Shown here: positions 1-6,611 of the stretch, one piece after another
How the letters are laid out: the number at the start of each line of letters is the position of its first letter
Numbering within the stretch: position 1 is the first letter of the stretch
Assembly: GCA_900299205.1 (NCBI GenBank)
Contig: OMIW01000135.1
Location: 1-13,229, forward strand
Reading direction: 5' to 3'
Source: Pseudomonadota bacterium
Lineage (GTDB): Bacteria > Bdellovibrionota_C > UBA2361 > OMIW01
Length of the DNA stretch: 13,229 bases
The notes under the pieces: model-generated
Told to the model about the DNA's origin: nothing
The model's input: only the letters and a program-made list of their open reading frames with translations
Databases searched by the model: none
Made by a program: the position numbers and the translations under genes

Positions 1-75
1 CCAATTCTCCTTCCCAGCAACTCGGTGTACGATTCAGGACAATAATCCTCTTATCCTATCAACGCGGTCATCCTC

Positions 76-1509
76 ATGCATCTTAATCCCCCGAGCTACC
101 TTGACCTCCCAGCTCTGTTCTTCGAGCGGGTGCTGCCGACTCCAGTGGTGCAGCCCTCTTTTGTCGTCGTCAATCAACCGTTGGCGGGGGAGCTTGGGGT
201 TCGCTTTGAGGACCTGGAGAGTTCGGAGACTCTGGCGGTTCTTTCGGGAGGCAGGTCTCCTCGCGGTTCCACTCCTCTCGCCTTAGCATATGCGGGTCAC
301 CAATTTGGTCATTTTGTGCCGGTGCTAGGCGATGGACGGGCGGTGTTGCTGGGCGAGGTAGTGGCCAGTGATGGGACCTCTTTTGATCTGCAATTGAAGG
401 GATCGGGGCAGACCTCCTTTTCGCGACGGGGTGATGGTCGGGCGGCACTGGGCCCGATGATGCGAGAATATATCATCGGCGAGGCCCTTCATGCGCTCGG
501 AATTCCAGCGACGAGAACCCTTGCGGTGGTATCAACGGGAGAGGTGGTGGTTCGGGAGCAACCGCTTCCCGGCGGTATTCAGGTCCGAATTGCGCAGAGC
601 CACGTGCGTATCGGCACCTTCCAATTCGCAGCGATTCACGGTGACAGGGAGTCTCTCAGCGCGCTCGCTGACTATGTTATAAGGCGCCATTACCAAGCGA
701 TTTGGGGTCAGGAGGATCGTTGGTACCTGCTTGCCCGTGCGATTATTGAGAGACAGGTTGCGCTTATTGCGCAATGGATGTGCGTGGGATTTATTCACGG
801 GGTGATGAATACCGATAATGTTGCTGTTTCGGGGGAGAGTATTGATTTCGGGCCGTGCGCGTGGATGAACCGGTATGACCCGGCCACGGTGTTTAGTTCA
901 ATCGATCGGGGTGGGCGATATGCGTATGGTGCTCAGCCACGGATCCTTCAGTGGAATAGTGCTCGGTTGGTCGAGTCGCTGGTCCCGCTGCTTGACGAGG
1001 ACAGGGGCCGCGCGATTGCGCGTGCACAGGGGCTGGTGGATGAGGTCCCACCCATGTACAGCGAGTATTGGCTGCGGGGTATGCGAGCGAAAATTGGCCT
1101 CAAATCGGTTGAGGAAGAAGATGGTTCACTGATCTTAGAACTCCTTGAAATCATGCAGCAAGCGAGGCTCGATTACACGGGAACATTTCGCGCTCTTTCG
1201 AGTGATCAAGGAGATGATCGCTCTCCTGCATTGGCTTCATGGATGATGAGGTGGCGAGAGCGGATCAGTTCGGAGCGAAATGGGCGACCATTTTCGGAAA
1301 CCCTTGCCGATATGCGAAAGATCAACCCAGCGGTTATCGCACGCAATCACTTCGTCGAAGAGGCCCTTCGCAAGGGAGCAGATGAGGGGGATTTTTCGGT
1401 CATGTTTCGGCTCGTAGCGGCGTTACGTGATCCTTTTACTGAACATACGGAGTTCGGAGCAGTGCCGGCTGAAGATGATCCTGATTATCGAACTTTTTGT
1501 GGGACGTGA
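76..1509 (+). CDS. selO: Protein adenylyltransferase SelO (YdiU/UPF0061 family)
   Basis: 477-residue protein with the full SelO pseudokinase fold. SelO transfers AMP from ATP to Ser/Thr/Tyr of target proteins and is linked to redox homeostasis. Visible motifs are YAGHQFGHFVPVLGDGRA near residues 72-89, the nucleotide-contacting Lys in QLKGSG (K108), the following GDGRAALGPMMREY with E131, and the metal-binding pair N248 (MNTDN) and D257 (SIDFG). These match the family's inverted ATP-binding active site. The C-terminus ends in FCGT with Cys475, at the place where eukaryotic SelO carries selenocysteine and many bacterial forms have Cys. Length is normal for bacterial SelO (about 480). The ATG at 76 gives the expected N-terminus. 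I see no clear Shine-Dalgarno sequence. An AATAAT at 41-46 could be a -10 box but lacks a good -35. It is convergent with the GST gene downstream. Confidence 0.95.
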   Translation: MHLNPPSYLDLPALFFERVLPTPVVQPSFVVVNQPLAGELGVRFEDLESSETLAVLSGGRSPRGSTPLALAYAGHQFGHFVPVLGDGRAVLLGEVVASDGTSFDLQLKGSGQTSFSRRGDGRAALGPMMREYIIGEALHALGIPATRTLAVVSTGEVVVREQPLPGGIQVRIAQSHVRIGTFQFAAIHGDRESLSALADYVIRRHYQAIWGQEDRWYLLARAIIERQVALIAQWMCVGFIHGVMNTDNVAVSGESIDFGPCAWMNRYDPATVFSSIDRGGRYAYGAQPRILQWNSARLVESLVPLLDEDRGRAIARAQGLVDEVPPMYSEYWLRGMRAKIGLKSVEEEDGSLILELLEIMQQARLDYTGTFRALSSDQGDDRSPALASWMMRWRERISSERNGRPFSETLADMRKINPAVIARNHFVEEALRKGADEGDFSVMFRLVAALRDPFTEHTEFGAVPAEDDPDYRTFCGT

Positions 1510-1522
1510 AATGGTAATGAGC

Positions 1523-1552
1523 GATGCGATGTAGCGTCGGCTACATCGCATC
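1523..1552. terminator. Convergent hairpin between selO and maiA
   Basis: A perfect 13-bp inverted repeat (1523-1535 with 1540-1552) around a 4-nt loop lies 14 nt after the selO stop and covers the last codons and stop of the opposing GST gene. A run of T follows on neither strand, so it is not a classical intrinsic terminator. It could still serve as a bidirectional 3'-end or transcript-stabilising structure. Confidence 0.55.
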
Positions 1553-2182
1553 ACTTTGTGCCTCTGGTCGCGCATCCTGAAAAGATTGTAATGATGCACA
1601 GGCCTCGTTGATGGCACGAAGTCGCGGATAGCGATCTAACGGTATTGAGAATCGCTGGGCGTTATAGACCTGCGGAACGATGCAGATATCAGCGAGCGAC
1701 ACGTGCGAACCGAACGCAAACGGACCAGGGATGGTGCTCAGAGTTTTTTCGATAGCAGTAAATCCGAGTGTGATCCAGTGTGCGTACCAATCCTTCTTGG
1801 CATCCTCTGATGCATGAAGAGTGCTCGTGAGGTATTGGGTGACCCGCAAGTTATTGAGGGGATGGATATCACAGGCGATGGCGAGAGCGATGCTGCGGAC
1901 CTGAGCCCGAAGGACCGGTTCGTTGGGAAGAAGGGGCGGGGAGGGAACCAGTTCGTCGAGGTACTCGATGATTGCAAGCGACTGAGCAATACACCGTCCG
2001 TCGTCAAGTTCAAGAAGTGGCACGAGTTGGTGAGGATTTTTCTCGGTGTATGCCGCGTTCCGCTGTTGGCCTCCGTCTTTGACAAGGTGAACGGGCACAG
2101 ATTGGTAAGGAATATTCTTGAGGGCGAGAGCAATCCGGACGCGGTACGCCGCGGTGGAGCGCCAGTAGGTGTAGAGTTTCAT
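1541..2182 (-). CDS. maiA: Maleylacetoacetate isomerase / zeta-class glutathione S-transferase
   Basis: 213 residues, the usual length for zeta-class GST. The N-terminal thioredoxin-fold half starts MKLYTYWRSTAAYRVRIAL, the bacterial form of the zeta signature (SSCSxRVRIAL), with S9 at the catalytic serine position. The family's Cys at the third motif position is replaced by Ala, which is common in bacterial members. The NPxxLVP turn (N49-P50, V54-P55) and the glutathione-binding Q67-S68 (QSLAIIEYLDE) are present. The all-helical C-terminal half contains IACDIHPLNNLRV, typical of MaiA. Known members isomerise maleylacetoacetate to fumarylacetoacetate in tyrosine/homogentisate breakdown, or maleylpyruvate in gentisate breakdown. 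No other gene of either pathway is nearby, so the substrate is inferred from family only. I see no strong ribosome binding site before the ATG. Confidence 0.9.
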   Translation of the reverse strand: MKLYTYWRSTAAYRVRIALALKNIPYQSVPVHLVKDGGQQRNAAYTEKNPHQLVPLLELDDGRCIAQSLAIIEYLDELVPSPPLLPNEPVLRAQVRSIALAIACDIHPLNNLRVTQYLTSTLHASEDAKKDWYAHWITLGFTAIEKTLSTIPGPFAFGSHVSLADICIVPQVYNAQRFSIPLDRYPRLRAINEACASLQSFQDARPEAQSDAM

Positions 2183-2462
2183 GGATGCTATCTGATAAGG
2201 GTAAGAGTAATCGGTCGGGGAGAGGGACTTTCTAAGCCAAGGTCTCGATGCGAGTCAAGGAGCGATTCCTGCATCGAGCTTGCTTTGGCCTAATCGGGCA
2301 ACGGGGCTGAAAGGCAGATAAGGCTACTGGTCGAGACAGTGATTGCCGACTTTCTCGGGCTGAAGCTAAATCTGAATCGAGAGGAACTGGATTTCTATCC
2401 GGCAAAGAGTTTATAACCCAATCGAGTGTTGTCTGACTTGGTTGCTGATCGGAGAGAACAGA
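2183..2462. other. 280-nt intergenic stretch with a short coding-like fragment
   Basis: No intact gene lies here. On the + strand, 2294-2416 is open and would encode a peptide containing VIADFLGLKLNLNREELDFY before a TAA. The stretch has a protein-like composition and loosely resembles the segment after the catalytic core of bacterial reverse transcriptases (FLxxxLxLxLNxxK). It has no credible start or upstream domain, so at most it is a decayed remnant. A TATAAC at 2412-2417 could be the -10 of the protease promoter, with only a poor -35 about 18 nt upstream. Both readings are weak. Confidence 0.25.
2451..2456 (+). promoter_or_regulatory. Shine-Dalgarno choosing a GTG start for the protease
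   Basis: GGAGAG lies 6 nt before the GTG at 2463. This favours that codon over the in-frame TTG at 2442, which has no comparable site. Confidence 0.55.
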
Positions 2463-2759
2463 GTGAATAATTTCAACCAGAATAAAAAATATCACGGTAG
2501 CTTGTCCTCTTTCATAAAAAGAGTTCGGAGTGGCCGTTTATTTGAGCAGACGTTTTTTACAGCTCTATTTGTTAGTTTAAATTTTATTAGTCACGGGGCG
2601 CTTGCTGATGTTGGTGGTGGAGGGCCCGGACCTGCTCGCATTATCTCGGGCTCAAAATCTCCTGATGGTGCATATCCATGGATGGTAGCTTTATTGTCGA
2701 ATTATAGCGGTCGCGCTGTGGACGAGCAGTTCTGTGGCGGCACCCTTATCGCTCCCCAA

Positions 2760-2762
2760 TAG
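2760..2762 (+). other. In-frame amber codon inside the protease domain
   Basis: TAG interrupts an otherwise open frame six codons before the catalytic His. One base change from TGG (Trp) or from TAT/TAC (Tyr) would create it. TAG ends several other genes in this window (maiA, the clpA distal half, nuoF and the protease itself), so general TAG reassignment is not indicated. Confidence 0.9.
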
Positions 2763-3667
2763 GTTTTAACGGCGGCTCATTGTGTCACCAGTTCGTTTGG
2801 AGGGCCCGTCGATCCCGATTTTTATGATGTTTTGATCGGACAGAACCGGCTGAGTTCAAACACCGGTCTTCGGATGAATGTTCGGGGTGCTGTCATTCAC
2901 CCTAATTATGATCCGGGGACGCTTCGCTTTGATTATGCGCTGCTAAAACTTGATTCGCCCGTTCTTTATACTCCCATCGAAGTCGCTACCCCATTTCTGA
3001 GCGAGTTGTACACCGCAGGGACGCCAGCGAAGGTTCTTGGGTGGGGATTTATGGACCCAAAGCTTCCTATTTTGCCGGATGATTTGAGAGAGGCGTCGGT
3101 TCCCGTGGTTAGCTCCCAGAGCTGTGGTGAGGCGAACGGTCGATTTTTAGACCCGGCAACCATGGTGTGTGCCGGTGAGCTTTCCAGCTCCTCCAGTTCC
3201 GACCTACGACCTGATGCATGCTTTGGGGATTCGGGAGGTCCTCTCTTCGTCTCGGTAGACGGACGTCCAGTACAGATAGGGATAGTTAGCTGGGGATTCG
3301 AATGCGCGAGCTCCAAAACTTATGGCGTATACTCTCATGTTGCAGCTGGTAATGAATTCATCTCCAGTCGGCCTGTTATAGCTCCGAGGGTGCCAAGCTT
3401 TTTTGAGCAGACGGTGCTCTCGGGGGATCTACGCGTCGGAGGGTACGCGGAGGTATCAGCTGTCCCGTGGCGTGGAGACCCTCTCACATCCGTTGCCTAC
3501 GAATGGTACGATGACGTCGGCAACTTGCTTGCGAGCACGACCACCAACAGGATTGAGCTGTCAGATCAGTTTGGAGGCAAGTTTTTGACGGCGGTAACCT
3601 ACGCATCAAACGAGGGGGGCACGGCGCAGGTGGGTTCAGAATCCGTTCTGGTTCCTGGGGCAGAGCC

Positions 3668-3707
3668 GACTCCTCAACCGACTCCTCAACCGACTCCTCA
3701 ACCGACT
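3668..3707 (+). repeat. 12-nt tandem repeat coding for a Pro-Thr-Pro-Gln linker
   Basis: Three exact head-to-tail copies of GACTCCTCAACC (3668-3679, 3680-3691, 3692-3703) followed by a partial fourth. They encode (PTPQ)n, a flexible linker between the Ig-like region and the C-terminal region of the protease. Exact repetition at the DNA level suggests recent expansion and possible copy-number variation. Confidence 0.85.
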
Positions 3708-4107
3708 TCAACGGTTACTCCAACGCTTCTAGATCAGACGGCCCCGGCAGTTACTCGAGCTGGTGAGCGATATCGACCGTACCGAGCCACGGTCTTCGTG
3801 GAGGTGGCCGACGGTGGTCCCGTCTCATCGGGTATCGCTGCCGTAACGGCGGAACTGAAAATTCAGTTCCCGCCGAACACCAGAACGGGTAGTAAGTCGT
3901 CAAAAGGACGAGTGCAGAGAAAGCGGATATCGGCAATAAGCGCAGGGTCGAGTCTCTACCGGTTTGACATTGACAGGGTCAAGGGTGCTCGGTATCGACT
4001 TTTAATATCCGCAACGGATGGTGTCGGCTACCCCTCTAATGTGATCGGTGTTGATCTTCGGCGTCAGCGATAGAGCTTGAGGGGATGAGGTCAGTGAGTG
4101 AGGGGTA

Positions 4108-4133
4108 TGGTGGGGGACCACCTCACCCCACCA
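4108..4133. terminator. Convergent GC-rich hairpin between the protease and aat
   Basis: TGGTGGGG (4108-4115) pairs perfectly with CCCCACCA (4126-4133) around a 10-nt loop, overlapping the aat stop codon. An alternative GGTGG/CCACC pairing competes inside it. No T-run follows on either strand, so termination is inferred from position only. Confidence 0.4.
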
Positions 4134-4815
4134 CCCCCTGCAGCATCTCCCCATACTGCTCCCGTCCCACCTCTCTGGCCCCGAGCTGCATTACAAGGGC
4201 ACTACTCATCTGACAATCCATCCACTCGACCCCTTGCTCCTCAAGATATGCGAGACCACGGATCAGGGCGATCTTCGATCCGTTTGGTTCGCGGTAGAAC
4301 ATGGATTCCCCCGCGAAGAAGCGGTTTATGAGGACGCCGTATACCCCGGCCACTAATGCGTCTGAACGCCAGGACTCAAAACTAATGCAATATCCCGCCC
4401 GGTGAAGCTCTTCATACGCAGATTTCATTCCGGGGGTGATCCAGGTCGCAGACTGGTCGCCCCGATTATATAGTTCGCTGCACCGTTCGATCACCGCTTT
4501 GCACGCAGTGTTCATCCTAAATGACAGGGAAGTGCGACGGAGCTCCTTTTTGAGCGAACGAGGAATGCGGAGGTCTTTGAAAAACAGAATAGTGCGGGTG
4601 GGAGGAGAAAACCAGAGAAGTTCGTGGTCGTCGTGGGGCCAGGGAAATACGCCCGATCGATACGCGAGAAGAAGGGAGGGGACAGAGAGGTCGCCCCCTA
4701 TCGCGAGGAGCCCCGAAGGAAGTGCTGATTCAAGAGGTGGAAAGGCGGTAATTGGCATGGGGTTGATATCGGTAGTATTTGAAGCTGTGCAAAATATAGC
4801 AGAGCCCTCCATCAT
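4123..4815 (-). CDS. aat: Leucyl/phenylalanyl-tRNA--protein transferase
   Basis: 230 residues. Aat moves Leu or Phe from its tRNA onto N-terminal Lys/Arg of proteins, creating the primary N-degrons read by ClpS. Family motifs are GLLAIGGDLS (36-45), the YRSGVFPW stretch (52-59), LWFSPPTR (67-74), TWITPGM (124-130) and GESMF (169-173, catalytic-site E170). The DCQ motif (D200, C201, Q202) holds the Asp/Gln pair implicated in peptide bond formation. Two normally conserved histidines are absent: the AHSxE segment reads CISFE at 143-147, and SSALVMQLGA (204-213) lacks the His usual there. The start is uncertain. ATG 4815 is the longest, but Met20 (about 4758) also gives a typical N-terminus (MPITAFPP), and neither has a clear ribosome binding site. 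It is divergent from clpS, its pathway partner. Confidence 0.92.
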   Translation of the reverse strand: MMEGSAIFCTASNTTDINPMPITAFPPLESALPSGLLAIGGDLSVPSLLLAYRSGVFPWPHDDHELLWFSPPTRTILFFKDLRIPRSLKKELRRTSLSFRMNTACKAVIERCSELYNRGDQSATWITPGMKSAYEELHRAGYCISFESWRSDALVAGVYGVLINRFFAGESMFYREPNGSKIALIRGLAYLEEQGVEWMDCQMSSALVMQLGAREVGREQYGEMLQGVVG

Positions 4816-4875
4816 GAAAAATACTCGGAAGTTTGTTCTCTCATGAGTAGTTTGCCCTAAAACACGGGCTTTTCA

Positions 4876-4904
4876 TTGTGGACACCAAAGTGTCGGGATA
4901 CCAT
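4876..4904 (+). promoter_or_regulatory. Possible clpS-clpA promoter with an inverted repeat in the spacer
   Basis: TTGTGG (4876-4881), a 17-nt spacer and TACCAT (4899-4904) give a weak sigma70-like match (7 of 12 bases). The spacer is mostly a perfect inverted repeat, GACAC-CAAA-GTGTC (4881-4894), placed where a repressor could block RNA polymerase. This is a tentative reading in the 142-nt divergent region between aat and clpS. Confidence 0.25.
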
Positions 4905-4957
4905 GAAAGAAAGAGTGGTCGAATGGTGCCACGGTGTGAAAACGGGAGCGCGAGGAT

Positions 4958-5278
4958 ATGGCCAGAACGGGGTCCAAGGGTGATGTTGTTGCGGTCACCA
5001 AAAAAGAGGTCAAGACGAGGCAGCCTCGGGAATATCAAGTGCTCCTCCTCAACGACGATTACACTCCGATGGATTTCGTGGTCTCGATTTTAGAGACGAT
5101 ATTTCGAAAGAGCGCGGCGGAGGCGGTTCGGTTGATGCTTGAGGTGCATCATCAAGGAAGGGCGGTGTGTGGGGTCTACTCTCGGCAGATCGCGGAGGCG
5201 AAAGTAGTCGAGGTTCGCGAGCGGGCGCGGGCAGCGGAACATCCTCTTGAAGCGATTTTGACCGAGGTGCCGGAGTAA
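4958..5278 (+). CDS. clpS: ATP-dependent Clp protease adaptor ClpS
   Basis: 106 residues, a normal ClpS length. ClpS binds proteins with N-terminal Leu, Phe, Tyr or Trp and hands them to ClpA. A flexible N-terminal extension (1-25) precedes the core YQVLLLNDDYTPMDFV, in which N32-D33-D34 line the N-degron pocket and M38 matches the gatekeeper Met of E. coli ClpS. The VHHQG motif (H64) supplies the conserved pocket histidine, followed by CGVYSRQIAEAKV, which is typical of the family. GGGAG at 4944-4948 serves as ribosome binding site 9 nt before the ATG. The gene is followed after 34 nt by clpA on the same strand, the usual clpS-clpA operon. Confidence 0.97.
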   Translation: MARTGSKGDVVAVTKKEVKTRQPREYQVLLLNDDYTPMDFVVSILETIFRKSAAEAVRLMLEVHHQGRAVCGVYSRQIAEAKVVEVRERARAAEHPLEAILTEVPE

Positions 5279-5312
5279 TTGGGACGAATACGGAAGCGGG
5301 GGAGGAGCGTGG

Positions 5313-6611
5313 ATGTTTAGTACAGAACTTGCCCTTATTCTTGAGGCAGCAGTGAGAGAGGCGTATGTGATGAATCACGCCTATTTTTCTCTTGAGCACC
5401 TCGTGTTCGCCATGCTCCACGAATCCTCGATCGCAGAGGTTGTTCGAGGGTGTGGTGCCGAGCCGGGAAAAATTATAAGCGATCTCCGGGAGTATCTCAT
5501 CGAAGGGATTGAGCGTCGACAGGAGGGTGATCTATCAGAGCCAAGGCAGACTCCCGCGATCCAGCGGACCATTCAAAGAGCGCTATGGCACATTCGAAGC
5601 TCAGGAAAGAACGTTCTTCACCCTCGTGATGTCTTCGTTGCGGTCTTTGAGGAGGATGACTCTCATGCACATTTTTTCCTCGAAAAACACGGGGTGCGAC
5701 GGATTGATGCAGTGAAGTTTATCTCTCATGGCGTCCGTAAATTACCGGAGGTGCGCAGGTTTCCGCTCGCGACGGGGGAGAGCAGTGAACGGCCTCGATC
5801 CGAAAGTGCTTTTGAGGAGGAAGGAGTCGAGGGAGGCAATACCGAAGGCATGCTAGCGACATTTGCGGAGGACCTGACCGAGCGGGCAGCACGGGGTGAA
5901 TTCGATCCAGTCATCGGTCGTGCCGAGGAGCTCGAGCGGGTTGTTCTCATCCTCTCGAGGCGAACGAAGAACAATCCCCTGTTATTGGGTGAGGCGGGGG
6001 TAGGAAAGACCTCCCTCAGCCATGCTCTTGCTCAGCGGATAGTGGATGGAAATGTTCCCGCGTCGTTGAAGGGCGCGCGGCTGTTCAGCCTCGATATGGG
6101 CAGTCTCGTCGCGGGGACAAAGTTTCGGGGAGAGTTCGAAGAGCGGCTGAAACTTCTCGTGCAGGAGGTGATCCAGCTCCCGAAGGCGATCGTTTTCATC
6201 GATGAGATCCATACGATTATCGGCGCGGGAGCGACCACGTCGGGGGCGTTGGATGCGTCAAATATTCTCAAGCCAGCGCTCAGCGATGGGAGGCTGCGGT
6301 GTATGGGCAGTACAACGCACGATGAGTATAAAAAGGGATTTTTGAAGGATAGGGCCCTAAATCGACGGTTCTCTACGGTCGAGATAGCCGAACCGAGTGT
6401 CGATGACGCGGTCGCGATTGTTCGGGGGCTCCGACCTCGATTTGAGAAACATCACGGGGTCCGTTTTTCTGACGAGGCACTCACTGCTGCGGTGACATTA
6501 TCGTCCCGTTTTATCACCGATAGATGTCTTCCGGATAAAGCGATCGATCTTATCGACGAGGCGGGAGCTGCCTTGGCTCTTCCGCGAAGAAGGGCTCTCG
6601 ACGGTTGGTAG
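5313..6611 (+). CDS. clpA: ClpA, N-terminal half: N domain and first AAA+ module (D1)
   Basis: 432 residues ending at a TAG (6609-6611). The N domain (about 1-140, starting MFSTELALILEAAVREAY) is the double Clp-N repeat that docks ClpS. D1 follows, with Walker A GEAGVGKT (226-233), Walker B IVFIDE (D297, E298), the pore-loop region GTKFRGEFEERL, and the D1-terminal DKAIDLIDEAGAA. The last few residues (from about RRALDGW) no longer match ClpA. Homology continues in the frame of the next entry, consistent with loss of one base in the A/G-rich run near 6586-6594. A strong ribosome binding site GGAGGAG (5301-5307) lies 5 nt before the ATG. As it stands this would be a D1-only unfoldase subunit without ClpP-docking loops. 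It is either a frameshifted clpA or, less likely, a naturally split one. Confidence 0.9.
   Translation: MFSTELALILEAAVREAYVMNHAYFSLEHLVFAMLHESSIAEVVRGCGAEPGKIISDLREYLIEGIERRQEGDLSEPRQTPAIQRTIQRALWHIRSSGKNVLHPRDVFVAVFEEDDSHAHFFLEKHGVRRIDAVKFISHGVRKLPEVRRFPLATGESSERPRSESAFEEEGVEGGNTEGMLATFAEDLTERAARGEFDPVIGRAEELERVVLILSRRTKNNPLLLGEAGVGKTSLSHALAQRIVDGNVPASLKGARLFSLDMGSLVAGTKFRGEFEERLKLLVQEVIQLPKAIVFIDEIHTIIGAGATTSGALDASNILKPALSDGRLRCMGSTTHDEYKKGFLKDRALNRRFSTVEIAEPSVDDAVAIVRGLRPRFEKHHGVRFSDEALTAAVTLSSRFITDRCLPDKAIDLIDEAGAALALPRRRALDGW

Larger units (their letters stand above)
2463..4073 (+). pseudogene. Secreted trypsin-like serine protease (S1 family), interrupted by in-frame TAG
   Basis: Read as one frame from GTG 2463, this is a modular exported protease. 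A hydrophobic segment (residues 31-42) with cleavage expected after A48 acts as signal peptide. The activation site is R59-IISG. The triad is H106 in LTAAHC, D157 in FDYALLKL and S257 in CFGDSGGP. Asp six residues before the Ser (D251) predicts trypsin-like Arg/Lys specificity. After the protease domain come an Ig-like region, a (PTPQ) linker and a basic C-terminal beta-rich region. A single TAG at 2760-2762 (codon 100) falls between APQ and VLTAAHC, where relatives commonly have an aromatic residue. Both sides stay in the same frame and everything else is intact. Without readthrough, the upstream product stops before the His. A downstream product from TTG 2832 would have Asp and Ser but no His and no signal peptide, so neither would be active. 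It may be a recent pseudogene or a sequence error. Confidence 0.85.

Noticed and set aside
1814-2293. 159-codon + strand reading frame
   Set aside because: Lies mostly antisense to the well-supported maiA and shows no recognisable domain or ribosome binding site.
2442-2462. TTG at 2442 as protease start
   Set aside because: The in-frame GTG at 2463 has a well-placed GGAGAG upstream; the TTG lacks one and adds only seven residues before an already long signal-peptide n-region.
2760-2762. Genome-wide TAG recoding
   Set aside because: maiA, the distal clpA half, nuoF and the protease itself end with TAG at the expected family length, so TAG acts as a normal stop.
6580-6611. Programmed -1 frameshifting in clpA
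   Set aside because: No in-frame slippery heptamer and no obvious downstream pseudoknot; a simple one-base loss explains the shift better, though reads are needed.
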